Shown here in pieces: positions 17,235-26,748 of a DNA stretch of 48,288 bases. The first letter of the stretch is position 1. Every line of letters starts with the position of its first letter. The notes beneath the pieces were generated by a model. The model searched no databases. It was not told the origin of the DNA and saw only the letters and a program-made list of their open reading frames with translations. Where the stretch lies: NCBI GenBank assembly GCA_022778745.1, contig JALFSR010000038.1, positions 1 to 48,288 on the forward strand, in the 5' to 3' direction. The position numbers and the translations under genes were made by a program. This stretch comes from Clostridiales bacterium (GTDB lineage Bacteria > Bacillota > Clostridia > Lachnospirales > Lachnospiraceae).

Positions 17235-18011
17235 TTATTTGTCACATACTTCCAGCACTTTTTTGTAGGACATCGTTCCGCCAAATAAATCAAGTGCACT
17301 GCCAATTGTCACATCGAGGCGATTTTTTCCAAGTATCCGAAGTAATTCCAAATCTTCAAAACTGCCTACGCCTCCTGCATATGTAATTGGAATTTTCCCC
17401 CAATCACCAAGCATTGCTGCAAGTTCTTTTTCAATCCCACCTGCTTTTCCTTCCACATCAACTGCATGGATTAAAAATTCACTGCAATATGCGGATAATT
17501 GATCCAGTAACTGTGGTGTAATTTTCTCATTTGTAAATTTCTGCCAGCGATCTGTAACAATATAGTAGGCACCATCTCTCTTACGGCAGCTAAGATCTAA
17601 TACAAGATGGTCTTTTCCTACAGCATCATATATTTTATTTAAATTTTCATAATAAATAGTTCCATTTTTAAATACAAAAGAAGTTACAATAACATGAGAG
17701 GCTCCATTTTCTAAATAAAATGCGGCATTTTGATCGGTAATGCCTCCTCCAATCTGAAATCCGTCTGGGTAAGCATGTAACGCCAGCAACGCCTGTGCTT
17801 TTGTCGCCTCATAATAAACGGAGTCAGCCGCATTTAATAAAATAATATGTCCTCCCTTTTGCCCATCTTTTTTGTAAAATTGTGCATAGTAGGTGCCATC
17901 CTGATCGGCAACAAAATTTTCTTTTGCCTGATTGCCTTCATCCAAAAGACTGCCTCCTACGATTTGTTTTATTTTTCCATTATGAATATCAATGCATGGA
18001 TGAAATTTCAT
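17235..18011 (-). CDS. hisA: Eukaryote-type HisA, ProFAR isomerase
   Basis: 258 residues. The protein resembles the fungal/plant HIS6 branch of HisA more than the usual bacterial one: CIDIHNGKIKQIVGG at the start, QIGGGI, VTSFVFKNG, LDLSCRK followed by DGAYYIV, EFLIHAVDVEGKAGGI, TYAGG and the end TIGSALDLFGG. These match what I recall of yeast HIS6. The reaction is the Amadori isomerisation of ProFAR to PRFAR in histidine synthesis. ATG 18011 follows AAAGGA. No other his gene is nearby; the neighbours are a tRNA gene and a NUDIX gene. A lateral origin or retention of an alternative HisA lineage is inferred. Confidence 0.88.
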   Translation of the reverse strand: MKFHPCIDIHNGKIKQIVGGSLLDEGNQAKENFVADQDGTYYAQFYKKDGQKGGHIILLNAADSVYYEATKAQALLALHAYPDGFQIGGGITDQNAAFYLENGASHVIVTSFVFKNGTIYYENLNKIYDAVGKDHLVLDLSCRKRDGAYYIVTDRWQKFTNEKITPQLLDQLSAYCSEFLIHAVDVEGKAGGIEKELAAMLGDWGKIPITYAGGVGSFEDLELLRILGKNRLDVTIGSALDLFGGTMSYKKVLEVCDK

Positions 18012-18092
18012 AATTAAAATCCTTTCGTTTTTTTCGGTTCTAAATTCCACTTTTCACGTCAATTACATACTGATATACGCATCTTTGCAGAG

Positions 18093-18130
18093 CAAAAAAG
18101 ATCCGTGGCAAAGTCGCCGCGAATCTTTTT
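18093..18130 (-). terminator. Intrinsic terminator after the second NUDIX gene
   Basis: On the minus strand AAAAAGAT...ATCTTTTTT with inner GGC/GCC pairs forms an imperfect hairpin ending in a T run, 30 bases past the stop codon. Confidence 0.75.
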
Positions 18131-18159
18131 CATTGCAAGTGGATTTTTTGGCTGCCTCA

Positions 18160-18612
18160 CTAGAAATATTTTTTTGTTCCCCATAAATTCGCCCGCTTCA
18201 AATCCAAATACTCAGCATATGCCTTTTCCAGTATTTGCTTTTCATTCGAGAACTTTAGCAGATGATACGCCTCATGAAATTTATAATAACCAGAATCTAC
18301 AAAAAATTCTTCTTTCTGAGGCTTACTTGCATAGCTATCCGACATCATAAGATACCAATGCACTTCTTTATCCACAACATCTTGTGGAATATGAAATGTA
18401 TACTGGCTCTTGCCGATGTATTTAATAATAGAAGCATGCACTCCTGTTTCCTCATACACTTCTCGTAATGCAGTCTGCCTATATTCCTCTCCAGGTTCAA
18501 CTGTCCCTTTTGGCAACACCCAGCCTTCGTATTTATTCCTAAAATTTTTATATAAGACTAGAATTTTGCCCCGAAATATTACCACACCACCGCAGCTCGT
18601 TGCTTCAACCAT
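18160..18612 (-). CDS. NUDIX hydrolase (Ap4A hydrolase/MutT-like)
   Basis: 150 residues, mostly the NUDIX domain. CGGVVIFRGKILVLYKNF opens the fold; the NUDIX box runs G36 to V58 within LPKGTVEPGEEYRQTALREV with E54-E55. KG-x-V-E-x-GE resembles bis(5'-nucleosyl)-tetraphosphatases of the MutT type, but the substrate is not certain. ATG 18612 is preceded by AGGAGGAATTGCA. It has its own promoter and terminator and therefore appears monocistronic. Confidence 0.86.
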   Translation of the reverse strand: MVEATSCGGVVIFRGKILVLYKNFRNKYEGWVLPKGTVEPGEEYRQTALREVYEETGVHASIIKYIGKSQYTFHIPQDVVDKEVHWYLMMSDSYASKPQKEEFFVDSGYYKFHEAYHLLKFSNEKQILEKAYAEYLDLKRANLWGTKKYF

Positions 18613-18652
18613 TGCAATTCCTCCTGTCTTGGTGTGTTATTAGCCTGATAAT

Positions 18653-18681
18653 AGTATACATCTTTCACAGAAGTCTTGCAA
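18653..18681 (-). promoter_or_regulatory. Sigma-A-type promoter for the second NUDIX gene
   Basis: TTGCAA (18676-18681) and TATACT (18653-18658) on the minus strand, 17-base spacer, 41 bases before the start codon. Confidence 0.75.
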
Positions 18682-18732
18682 CAAAATCTTTTATTTATAC
18701 AAAGTCACAATCCAAACAACAATGCTGCATTT

Positions 18733-20259
18733 TTATTTCTGTATCGGATGTGTGCTAAAATAATAATCGTAAATTTTTCCCATAATTGGTGCAGCAACAT
18801 CACCGCCAGAACCGCCGCCTTCTAATATTATTGTAATCGCAACCTGTGGATCTTCAACAGGAGCAAATCCAGTAAACCAAGCATGCATTTTTCCTTCTGT
18901 TCCATACTGTGCAGAACCTGTTTTTCCAGCAACTTGTGCATATTGTGTGCCTGCACGGTATCCACTTCCCTCTTTTACAACAGCTGTCATAAAATCAATA
19001 ATCTTTTCTCTTTCCTCTGTGCTGATTAATGGATCACTTTCTTTTATTTCTGCCTCTCTTATTACTGTACCATCTTCATTTACTACTTTTTGTACAAGAT
19101 ATGGTGATACCATTTTTCCATCATTTGCAATTGCAGAAGTAATCATCGCCATATGAAGCGGCGATACCATCGTCTTTCCCTGTCCAATCGAAGTCTGTAT
19201 AATATCCCAGTCGGATGACTCATCTGAAAATACGAGAGAACTTACCTTATGAGCAATCTCGGTATCTAATTTCTTATTAAATCCAAAACTCTCACAAAAT
19301 GCTGTAAAATTCTCACGATTGAAACTCAGTCCCATCGTCGCAAATGCACCATTACAAGAAAGTGCTAACGCCATACGCGGATTCACGGTTCCATGTGCAT
19401 GACCTTCATGACAGTTCATCACTAAATCATTATAATAAAATGTTCCATTACAAGTATAGGAGAAGTTCTCCCACGTCGTTGGATTTTCCCGCAAATATTC
19501 AATATCTGTCAATATTTTAAACGTCGAACCTGGAGGATAATGTCCCTGTGTCGCACGATTCATCAGGTTCGCATTTGTATTTTCTTTTGATGTCAAAGAT
19601 TCCCATGCCGCATCCAATGCTTCTGGATTCGGATCAAAATCTGGTTTTGACACCATCGCAAGTACTTTTCCCGTCCTTGGCTCCATCGCAACAACTGCAC
19701 CGATATGATCACCAAGTGCATTATAACAAAACTGCTGAAGTCCAACATCCAGCGTCGTAACAACATTGTTTCCCTTTTCTTTTTTTCCTGTAATATCATT
19801 GACAATCTGATCCCATATTCCAACATCAACTTTTGTAAGAAGAGAATTTTCCTGCTGTTCAATTCCCGTCACTCCTTTTGTTGAATAGCCAATCGGATGT
19901 GCGAACACACTGCCAAATGGATAACTTCTATGCACTGTGCCATTGATATCTTCCTGACTTTGTGCCAATATCGTTGTCCCATCATTCGCTAAAATATCAC
20001 CACGAATAATATTTTTTGCCATATCATTTGTTCTCGTATTATATCTATTATTAATTACTTCTTCTCTTCCGTACACTAAGAAATAACTAAAATATCCTAT
20101 AATACTCAGGAACATTACTGTAAATAAAACGCAAATCATATAATAATATTTATTATCTGAGCGGCGTTTCTTTGCTTCTTCTTTCTCTACCTCTCGCCAG
20201 ATTTCTTCTTGTGTAGATACTGTCTTCTTTTTTCCTTTTTTCAATTCGATCTTCCTCAT
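18733..20259 (-). CDS. Class B penicillin-binding protein (transpeptidase)
   Basis: 508 residues. A basic cytoplasmic tail (1-38) and a single membrane anchor (about 39-63) precede a short pedestal and the transpeptidase domain: STFK (245-248, active Ser), SCN (301-303), KTG (446-448). It cross-links peptidoglycan, probably with the SEDS protein encoded just upstream. It lacks the long N-terminal module of FtsI/PBP2b and resembles short PbpA/PBP2-type proteins. The first 107 bases of the gene overlap the end of the SEDS gene in another frame. No later in-frame ATG keeps the membrane anchor, so the overlap seems real. Confidence 0.9.
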   Translation of the reverse strand: MRKIELKKGKKKTVSTQEEIWREVEKEEAKKRRSDNKYYYMICVLFTVMFLSIIGYFSYFLVYGREEVINNRYNTRTNDMAKNIIRGDILANDGTTILAQSQEDINGTVHRSYPFGSVFAHPIGYSTKGVTGIEQQENSLLTKVDVGIWDQIVNDITGKKEKGNNVVTTLDVGLQQFCYNALGDHIGAVVAMEPRTGKVLAMVSKPDFDPNPEALDAAWESLTSKENTNANLMNRATQGHYPPGSTFKILTDIEYLRENPTTWENFSYTCNGTFYYNDLVMNCHEGHAHGTVNPRMALALSCNGAFATMGLSFNRENFTAFCESFGFNKKLDTEIAHKVSSLVFSDESSDWDIIQTSIGQGKTMVSPLHMAMITSAIANDGKMVSPYLVQKVVNEDGTVIREAEIKESDPLISTEEREKIIDFMTAVVKEGSGYRAGTQYAQVAGKTGSAQYGTEGKMHAWFTGFAPVEDPQVAITIILEGGGSGGDVAAPIMGKIYDYYFSTHPIQK

Positions 20260-21550
20260 TCCGTCTTTTTATATACAATTCCTGAATAATACCAAAAATA
20301 ATAAACGTACTGAGAATGGAGCTTCCTCCATAACTCACGAGTGGAAGTGTGACTCCAGTAGAAGGAATAAAACGAATTGTTCCTCCAACTGTTAAAAATA
20401 CTTGGAATCCATAAATACATGCCAATCCAACACCTACTAATTTATAAAATGGAATGTACAGATGAATCGCAACTTTAATAAACATCAGTACACAGCATAA
20501 ACTTACAATTAATACGCAGATCGCCACAATCGCACCCATTTCTTCGGTAATCGCAGCAAAAATAAAATCTTTTTCTACAACACTGATTTTCTTTGGACTT
20601 CCCTGATACAATCCTTGTCCAAACCATCCTCCGGATGCAATTCCAAACAACGAATTTCCAAGCTGATTTCCTGCATTATAAAAAATAGACCAAGGATCTC
20701 GCCATGCAGCAACACGAGCTCTTACATGGCTAAATAAGAAATAGGCAACAACTGCCGCTGCTGAACCAAGCCCTGCACCTGCAAAGAAATAAGCCGGTTT
20801 TTTTGTCGCCACAAGAATGATACATAAATAGCTACAAAAATAAATCAATGCACCACCTAAGTCAGTCGCCAGGACAAGAACTAACACATGCGCCGCTGCA
20901 ATTGCTGTTCCAAACACAACTCTCTGAAAATCTGATCGTTCTCGAAATAATACTGCAACAAGCAATACATAACTAATCTTAACAAATTCGGATGGCTGAA
21001 CTGCAATCGGTCCAATTTGAATCGAAAGATTCGCTCCAAATACTTTTTCAGAAATCAATACAAGACAAAGCAATAAAATTCCTACAATACCTGTGACTGC
21101 TGCCCATGTTCTTGCCGCCTTTAATTTTGCAAACATTTTAGGAACAATTAATGTAACAATCGCAGCGACACAGACAATAATAAACTGTTTTAACGCCTTA
21201 TCAAAGGAAAGACGTGCCAATATAATAAAACTGATACTCAATAAAAATAGCATATGGTTTAATAAGGCAGTACATGCTTTCCGATAAATTCCTCGATACA
21301 ATGAAAGATAAATAACAAAAAATAAAACTTGTGCAATATAGAAAATAACCATCTGTATTTTTTGTGTATTCATTACAATTGCAAAATATCCTACTGCATG
21401 GATTAAAAAAACAATTAAGTTTTGTCTATAGTAGCTCCATTCTAGCTTTCGTACTTTATTTTTGAATATGGCTGAAATTGCACCTATTGTATATAACATT
21501 GATAACACAATAATAATATACTTACAAATTGTTGTAACTACGCCTGCCAA
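20153..21550 (-). CDS. FtsW/RodA/SpoVE (SEDS) glycosyltransferase
   Basis: 465 residues with about ten transmembrane helices. SEDS signatures include QPSEFVKI in the middle, the periplasmic loop segment KDFIFAAITEEMG and LPLVSYGGSSILSTFIIFGI near the end. SEDS proteins polymerise lipid II into glycan strands with a class B PBP partner, which is encoded immediately downstream. FtsW versus RodA cannot be decided from the sequence. Translation apparently starts at a TTG at 21550, just after AGGTGATGAA and 8 bases past the U32 gene stop. The C-terminal tail is Arg/Lys/Glu-rich and is encoded in the overlap. Confidence 0.92.
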   Translation of the reverse strand: MAGVVTTICKYIIIVLSMLYTIGAISAIFKNKVRKLEWSYYRQNLIVFLIHAVGYFAIVMNTQKIQMVIFYIAQVLFFVIYLSLYRGIYRKACTALLNHMLFLLSISFIILARLSFDKALKQFIIVCVAAIVTLIVPKMFAKLKAARTWAAVTGIVGILLLCLVLISEKVFGANLSIQIGPIAVQPSEFVKISYVLLVAVLFRERSDFQRVVFGTAIAAAHVLVLVLATDLGGALIYFCSYLCIILVATKKPAYFFAGAGLGSAAAVVAYFLFSHVRARVAAWRDPWSIFYNAGNQLGNSLFGIASGGWFGQGLYQGSPKKISVVEKDFIFAAITEEMGAIVAICVLIVSLCCVLMFIKVAIHLYIPFYKLVGVGLACIYGFQVFLTVGGTIRFIPSTGVTLPLVSYGGSSILSTFIIFGIIQELYIKRRNEEDRIEKRKKEDSIYTRRNLARGRERRSKETPLR

Positions 21551-21558
21551 TTCATCAC

Positions 21559-23772
21559 CTACTCCACTCCTCTTTTATAATGTCCTCTTGTAAAATCTTT
21601 TATAATCTGCTCTCGTTTCCTTCCGCGGCAGATCATATCTGCAAATTCCTTTACAATCGTTTCTGTTTCCTTTGCTCCTTCCACTGTAAAGACAAGCCTT
21701 ACAGCTGCTAATTCCATCTTCTCAAATGAAATGTCGGGCAGTGATAATGGTTTACTGTTATAAATTGTATTATAACAATATACACAATGATTTTTTACCG
21801 GAAAATGATTGCCCATACGATCTTTTAATGTAAGAACTTCTTGCTTTTGGTCACATTTTTTTGTCGTGCGCTTAATACATTGCGCTGAAACCATCATTGG
21901 AAGTCTTCCATATATAATCATCTCACTTCCCTTTGTACCACGCTGTCTCAGTTCGTTCGCATTTAATTCTACAGGAACTGTATCGGTAATCACTCCTTGC
22001 TCTTTCCACATCTGGATCGCAAGACGATTATACGTATACAGCATATGATCAGCAGCCATCGGCTTTTCAAAACCCTGTTCTCTCAGCCAACCAATTTCCT
22101 CCATTGACCGAATCAAGCAGCCATCCCATTGTGTTTCTTTCCAATTGATCTGATTTAATGCCTGCTTTGCCTTTGTACGGAAAATTTGCGGAAGCATAAT
22201 CCAACATTGTTTATTTGCCCGATGTACCAGCCTTATCATCTCATATTCATCCATAATAGTCAAGAGTTCACTGTCGATATAAATTCGCTTTACTCCTTCT
22301 TCCTTACATACAGCCTTTAACTGCGCAATCGTCTCGACTGATACATGAAGACTTGGCATATCTGACTTTTGTGAGTTTAAAATATTGCTCTCTTTACCGT
22401 TTTGTTCTGCTTTTTTGAGTGTTATCTGCATGTTTTTTTCGCTTTTTAATTGTGCGAATGCATCCATTGATCTGCGTCTGTATTGATGAAGTATTGTTTG
22501 TTCCAATTGTTCCAAAGCACGACGTCTCAATTCATTCAGCACTGCAACTGGCACAAACAAATCATCTTCTAATTCAATGGTTAATGTCTCAAATTCAAAT
22601 GGCGTATTTCCTGTTTTTCTCATTTGTTTTTGCACTGCTTCTTTCGTCAGTGGTTTATTTTGTGCTTCCATTGGATAATCACCATGAACTTCTACCTCAT
22701 AATCTTGAAAAGACAGTCTTATTATAACAGGCAGTTCTTTAGAAATTATTAAATTTCCCTTTATTTTTTCTTTCAATTGTATGTTTAAATATTGTTCTCT
22801 TAATTGTTGATTATATTGTTCTGCACCGTCACGGAAATCTGGTTTTGTCAGTGTAATCATCTGTCTTCCGTTATGCATTTTATAATATCCTTCTGTAAAG
22901 CCTTTTCGATTGAACAATGCCATTAATTTCTGCTGATCAGCCTTTTCCACATAATACCCATCTTTTCCGTACTGCAGATAACGATCTACATATTTGCGGT
23001 AAATACTCACAACACCTGCCGTATATTCTGGCTTTTTCATGCGTCCCTCAATTTTTAATGAGTATACTCCTGCCTCTATAATCTCTGGCAAAATCGACAA
23101 TGTGTTTAAATCTTTTGGACTTAATACAAACCCCTCTTTCGGAGAGTTCCATACTTTTCCATCTTGACTGACTTCGTACGACATACGGCACGGCTGTGCA
23201 CATCTTCCTCGGTTTCCGCTTCGTCCCCCTGCCAAACTACTGAACAGACATTGGCCAGAATAGCAATAGCAAAGAGCACCATGCACAAAACTTTCAATTT
23301 CAAGATTACAAGTTTCTCTTATTTTACAGATTTCTTCAAGTGATAATTCCCTTGCTGTCACAACTCGATCCGCACCAAGCTGCTCTAACATTTTTGCACC
23401 TGCTTCTCCCGTCACAGTCATCTGTGTACTTGCATGAATCGGCAGATCTGGAAATTCTCGTTTTATAAAAAGAAATGTCCCAAGATCCTGAACAATTACT
23501 GCGTCAAGTCCTTCCTCATAATATGGCTTTAAAAATGGATATAACTGTTCTTCTAATTCTGACTGTTTCATTAATGTATTAATCGTCAAATACAATTTTC
23601 TCCCATGTAAATGCACATATCGAATTGCATCTAATAATAAATCTTGTTCCGGGTTATCTGCATATGCCCTTGCTCCGAACTGGCTTCCACCCATGTATAC
23701 TGCATCTGCCCCTGCTGCAACTGCTGCTTTCATACTTTCATAAGAACCTGCTGGAGCTAATAATTCAACCAT
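21559..23772 (-). CDS. U32-family protein with DUF3656-like insert (RlhA/YdcP type)
   Basis: About 737 residues. The N-terminal half is a U32 barrel: LLAPAGSYESMKAAVAAGAD, HASTQMTVTGEAG, and a cysteine cluster ALCYCYSGQCLFSS ... GRCAQPC (about residues 168-195) of the kind that binds an iron-sulfur cluster. KIEGRMKKPEY closes the core. The second half contains the DUF3656-like region and a further CVYCYNT segment. The family was first described as collagenases, but studied members hydroxylate RNA (RlhA forms 5-hydroxycytidine in 23S rRNA; TrhP acts on tRNA). An RNA-modifying role is therefore likelier than proteolysis. ATG 23772 has GAGG nine bases upstream. Confidence 0.85.
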   Translation of the reverse strand: MVELLAPAGSYESMKAAVAAGADAVYMGGSQFGARAYADNPEQDLLLDAIRYVHLHGRKLYLTINTLMKQSELEEQLYPFLKPYYEEGLDAVIVQDLGTFLFIKREFPDLPIHASTQMTVTGEAGAKMLEQLGADRVVTARELSLEEICKIRETCNLEIESFVHGALCYCYSGQCLFSSLAGGRSGNRGRCAQPCRMSYEVSQDGKVWNSPKEGFVLSPKDLNTLSILPEIIEAGVYSLKIEGRMKKPEYTAGVVSIYRKYVDRYLQYGKDGYYVEKADQQKLMALFNRKGFTEGYYKMHNGRQMITLTKPDFRDGAEQYNQQLREQYLNIQLKEKIKGNLIISKELPVIIRLSFQDYEVEVHGDYPMEAQNKPLTKEAVQKQMRKTGNTPFEFETLTIELEDDLFVPVAVLNELRRRALEQLEQTILHQYRRRSMDAFAQLKSEKNMQITLKKAEQNGKESNILNSQKSDMPSLHVSVETIAQLKAVCKEEGVKRIYIDSELLTIMDEYEMIRLVHRANKQCWIMLPQIFRTKAKQALNQINWKETQWDGCLIRSMEEIGWLREQGFEKPMAADHMLYTYNRLAIQMWKEQGVITDTVPVELNANELRQRGTKGSEMIIYGRLPMMVSAQCIKRTTKKCDQKQEVLTLKDRMGNHFPVKNHCVYCYNTIYNSKPLSLPDISFEKMELAAVRLVFTVEGAKETETIVKEFADMICRGRKREQIIKDFTRGHYKRGVE

Positions 23773-23815
23773 CTGCTTTTTCCTCAATTTTTTATTTCCT
23801 CTTTTTCTGTGAAAG

Positions 23816-23856
23816 AAGGGATGCCAAATCAGTCACCCTGTTATTCGACATCCCTT
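23816..23856 (-). terminator. Terminator after zapA
   Basis: AAGGGATG pairs with CATCCCTT around a 25-base apical region; on the minus strand the stem is followed by CTTTC. It lies between the zapA stop and the U32 gene start. Confidence 0.6.
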
Positions 23857-23863
23857 TTTCTTT

Positions 23864-25564
23864 TTATTTCTGTAATCCACTTAATACATCACGAATTGCT
23901 TGTAATGCATCTAATTCTTTCTGCGCCTGTGTTTCTCTCTTCTTAGCAGTAACGATCTCTGCCTTTAATTCTGTCATGTGCGCATTTGCACTTCCAATTG
24001 AAGCCTCTGCTTTTTGAAGCTTCTCTGTACGTTCCGTTAGCTGCTTTTCTAATTGTTTCTTTTCATCAATGAATTGCTTCTGGAGTGTTTCTTTTTCTAA
24101 TGTAAGCTTCTTTCTTACTTCTTCCTTTTCATTAGTCAGCTGCTTCTTCAAAGCTTCTTTTTCCGTAGCAAGCGCTGTCTGCATTGCATTCTTTTGATCA
24201 ATCAGCTGCTGCTTTAATGACTCAATCTGTGCATTTAATTTTTTCTCTAATGCATCTTTTTCACTAGTCAGCTGTGCTTTAATTGCTTCTGTTTCCTTTA
24301 CAATCTGCTTCTTAAGTTGATCTGTCTCACTCAGCAACTGCTTTTGCAATTCTTTCTTTTCTTCCTTTAACTCCTGAATCTTAACATCCTTTTCTTCTGT
24401 CAAGGCCTTTAATGCATCTTCCTTTTCCTGTGTCAGCATCTGAATTGCTCCTGCTTTTTCAGCAGTCAGCATCTGAACTGCGATATTTTTATCGCGTGTG
24501 ATCTTCTGAATTTTTTCATCACGTTCTGCCTGAAGACGCTGTTCGGTCTGTTCTTTTTCTTCTAATAATTGAGCAATTTTTTCCTCTAATTCTGCAATCT
24601 TCGCATCTTTTTCTTCTGTTAATGTACGAATACTTTCTTCTTTTTCTTCTGTAATTGCATTGACATGAGCCACTTTTTCTTCATTTGCTTTTTTAGCTTT
24701 TACAGCATTTTCTTCTGCTAATGCACGTGCTTTTGCTTCTTTTTCACGGATATCTTTCAGTTCTGCGCTCATCTCATCTAATAAATGCTGCAGTTCCTCT
24801 TCATTGATGCGATGTGTTTCTTTCGCAGCTGCCGTCTCATCCAGTTCTTTGCGTGTCTGTGCTTCTTGCTCTTTGCTGTCAGAAAGCTGTTTCTTTAATT
24901 CCTCAACGAGCTGCTTTAACTCTTCGATTGTAGTATCCTGTTCTGTAATCTGAACATTCGCCTGCTCTAATGATGTCTCAGCTTCATCTTTCTGTCCTTT
25001 TGTCTCCTGCAAATCACTATCTAACTGCTCAATCTGCTGCTTTGCCTGCTCTAATTCCTGCTTAATCAAAAAGATATCACCAGTCTTGCATTCTTCTAGC
25101 TGTGCTTCTAATTCAGCAATCGTCGTCTTCAGACCGTCCATATCCTCAAGATCTTTTTCCACATGTTCCTCTAATGCCTGCTTTACTTCTTCTAATGAAG
25201 CAATCTGTGCTTTCGCCTGCTCTTCTCTTGCTGCTCCAGCATTCAGCTGACGCTCCATCTTCTCCAACATAGAATTTACATCTAAAATCTGCTTTTTTAG
25301 CTTGTTTACTTCTGGCGCATGTGCCTGCAGTTCTTTCTTTAATTCTTCTACTGTCTGTTTTGTCTCAAAATAATCATCTGCAATACTTAACATTGCCATG
25401 ACATTTCTTGTATCTGTTGACTGCTTATAATAATATGGCTGTGCTTTTAATGTCTGAATTTTATCATTAATATATGCTGCAACCATCTGAATATAATCGC
25501 TATTGTCAGAGCCCCCTAAGGAATATACTTTCTCATCAATAATTACGTCTACATAGTTACTCAT
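23864..25564 (-). CDS. zapA: ZapA-domain protein with a very long coiled coil
   Basis: 566 residues. The first 80 or so match ZapA: VDVIIDEKVYSLGGSDNSDY, VAAYINDKI, RNVMAMLSIADDYFE. ZapA proteins, usually 85-150 residues, cross-link FtsZ filaments. Here residues 75 to about 555 are an almost unbroken charged coiled coil, rich in EEK/LTEEKD- and KKQLxxEK-like 11-14 residue units. A Leu/Ala-rich end, ALQAIRDVLSGLQK, follows. ATG 25564 with GGAG upstream is preferred. It has a strong own promoter and terminator, lies upstream of the SEDS-PBP genes and follows ruvB. The tail could act as a spacer or scaffold at the Z ring. Confidence 0.82.
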   Translation of the reverse strand: MSNYVDVIIDEKVYSLGGSDNSDYIQMVAAYINDKIQTLKAQPYYYKQSTDTRNVMAMLSIADDYFETKQTVEELKKELQAHAPEVNKLKKQILDVNSMLEKMERQLNAGAAREEQAKAQIASLEEVKQALEEHVEKDLEDMDGLKTTIAELEAQLEECKTGDIFLIKQELEQAKQQIEQLDSDLQETKGQKDEAETSLEQANVQITEQDTTIEELKQLVEELKKQLSDSKEQEAQTRKELDETAAAKETHRINEEELQHLLDEMSAELKDIREKEAKARALAEENAVKAKKANEEKVAHVNAITEEKEESIRTLTEEKDAKIAELEEKIAQLLEEKEQTEQRLQAERDEKIQKITRDKNIAVQMLTAEKAGAIQMLTQEKEDALKALTEEKDVKIQELKEEKKELQKQLLSETDQLKKQIVKETEAIKAQLTSEKDALEKKLNAQIESLKQQLIDQKNAMQTALATEKEALKKQLTNEKEEVRKKLTLEKETLQKQFIDEKKQLEKQLTERTEKLQKAEASIGSANAHMTELKAEIVTAKKRETQAQKELDALQAIRDVLSGLQK

Positions 25565-25653
25565 CTTCTTATCACTCCATCTCATCTCAAGTTCTCTTAA
25601 TGCATATTCAATACACCTCTTACGGTATTTACTATTTATGACATCTACGTCTG

Positions 25654-25682
25654 ATTATACACGAATTTATTTTATATCTCAA
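25654..25682 (-). promoter_or_regulatory. Sigma-A-type promoter for zapA
   Basis: TTGAGA (25677-25682) and a perfect TATAAT (25654-25659) on the minus strand with a 17-base spacer, leaving a leader of about 85 bases. Confidence 0.8.
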
Positions 25683-25734
25683 CTAGTTTCGCTGAGTTTT
25701 AAAAAATAGTTCATATTTCTAGCTGCTTTGTGTT

Positions 25735-26748
25735 TCACACACTTGAAGCAGAAGACTTTCTTGATTCCATTAAATGTTTCACCGCAGCTTCTGTCGCAAC
25801 TCGACCTCGTGGAGTGCGCTGAATCAAACCGTTCTGAATTAAATATGGTTCATATACTTCTTCCAATGTTCCGACATCTTCTCCAATTGCGGCAGCAAGT
25901 GTCTCAACTCCAACTGGTCCTCCGGAAAATGTCTCAATAATCGTCGTGAGAATAACTCGGTCTCCTTTATCCAATCCTAACTTATCTACTTCTAATAAGT
26001 CCAATGCAAAATCTGCTGCTTCTTTTGTAATTACTCCATCATATTTTACTTGTGCAAAATCTCTTACTCGTTTTAACAGACGATTCGCCAGACGTGGAGT
26101 TCCTCTCGAACGGCGTGCCATTTCTAACGCCCCTTCTTCTTCTAATTCCACGCCAAGTACTTTCGCCGAACGTATTAAAATCGTGCGAAGTTCATCCACT
26201 GTATAGAATTCCAGACGATTGATCACACCAAAACGATCTCGCAGCGGTGCTGTCAAAAGTCCAGCACGCGTCGTCGCTCCAACTAATGTAAACTTTGGCA
26301 GATCCAATCGAATGGAGCGTGCAGCTGCCCCCTTTCCAATTACAATATCAATTGCAAAGTCTTCCATCGCAGGGTAAAGTACTTCTTCTACTTGACGATT
26401 CAAACGATGAATCTCATCAACAAACAATACATCATTTTCCTGCAGATTATTTAAAATGGCAGCCATCTCCCCCGGCTTTTCAATCGCGGGACCAGATGTG
26501 ATTTTTAAATTACTGCCCATCTCATTGGCAATAATTCCAGCAAGTGTTGTCTTTCCAAGCCCTGGCGGTCCATAAAACAGTACATGATCCAACGCTTCTC
26601 CTCGCGCTTTTGCCGCTTGAATGTAAATCTGAAGATTCTGCTTCGTCTTTTCTTGTCCAATATATTCCAAAAGATGCTGAGGACGCAGACTTCCTTCTGC
26701 AATATGATCTTCTTCAATCATCTCCGTTGTTAAAATTCTTCGTTTCAT
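25735..26748 (-). CDS. ruvB: Holliday junction branch-migration ATPase RuvB
   Basis: 337 residues: an AAA+ motor with Walker [10 protein letters not shown] (60-68), Walker [10 protein letters not shown] and the sensor segment [21 protein letters not shown] winged-helix DNA-binding end follows, with [17 protein letters not shown]. It drives branch migration with RuvA. The start at 26748 fits homologues, but no SD lies next to it. AGGAGG is 52 bases upstream (26801-26806), separated by a stable hairpin (see findings). It follows ruvA by 60 bases. Confidence 0.96.
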   Translation of the reverse strand: MKRRILTTEMIEEDHIAEGSLRPQHLLEYIGQEKTKQNLQIYIQAAKARGEALDHVLFYGPPGLGKTTLAGIIANEMGSNLKITSGPAIEKPGEMAAILNNLQENDVLFVDEIHRLNRQVEEVLYPAMEDFAIDIVIGKGAAARSIRLDLPKFTLVGATTRAGLLTAPLRDRFGVINRLEFYTVDELRTILIRSAKVLGVELEEEGALEMARRSRGTPRLANRLLKRVRDFAQVKYDGVITKEAADFALDLLEVDKLGLDKGDRVILTTIIETFSGGPVGVETLAAAIGEDVGTLEEVYEPYLIQNGLIQRTPRGRVATEAAVKHLMESRKSSASSV

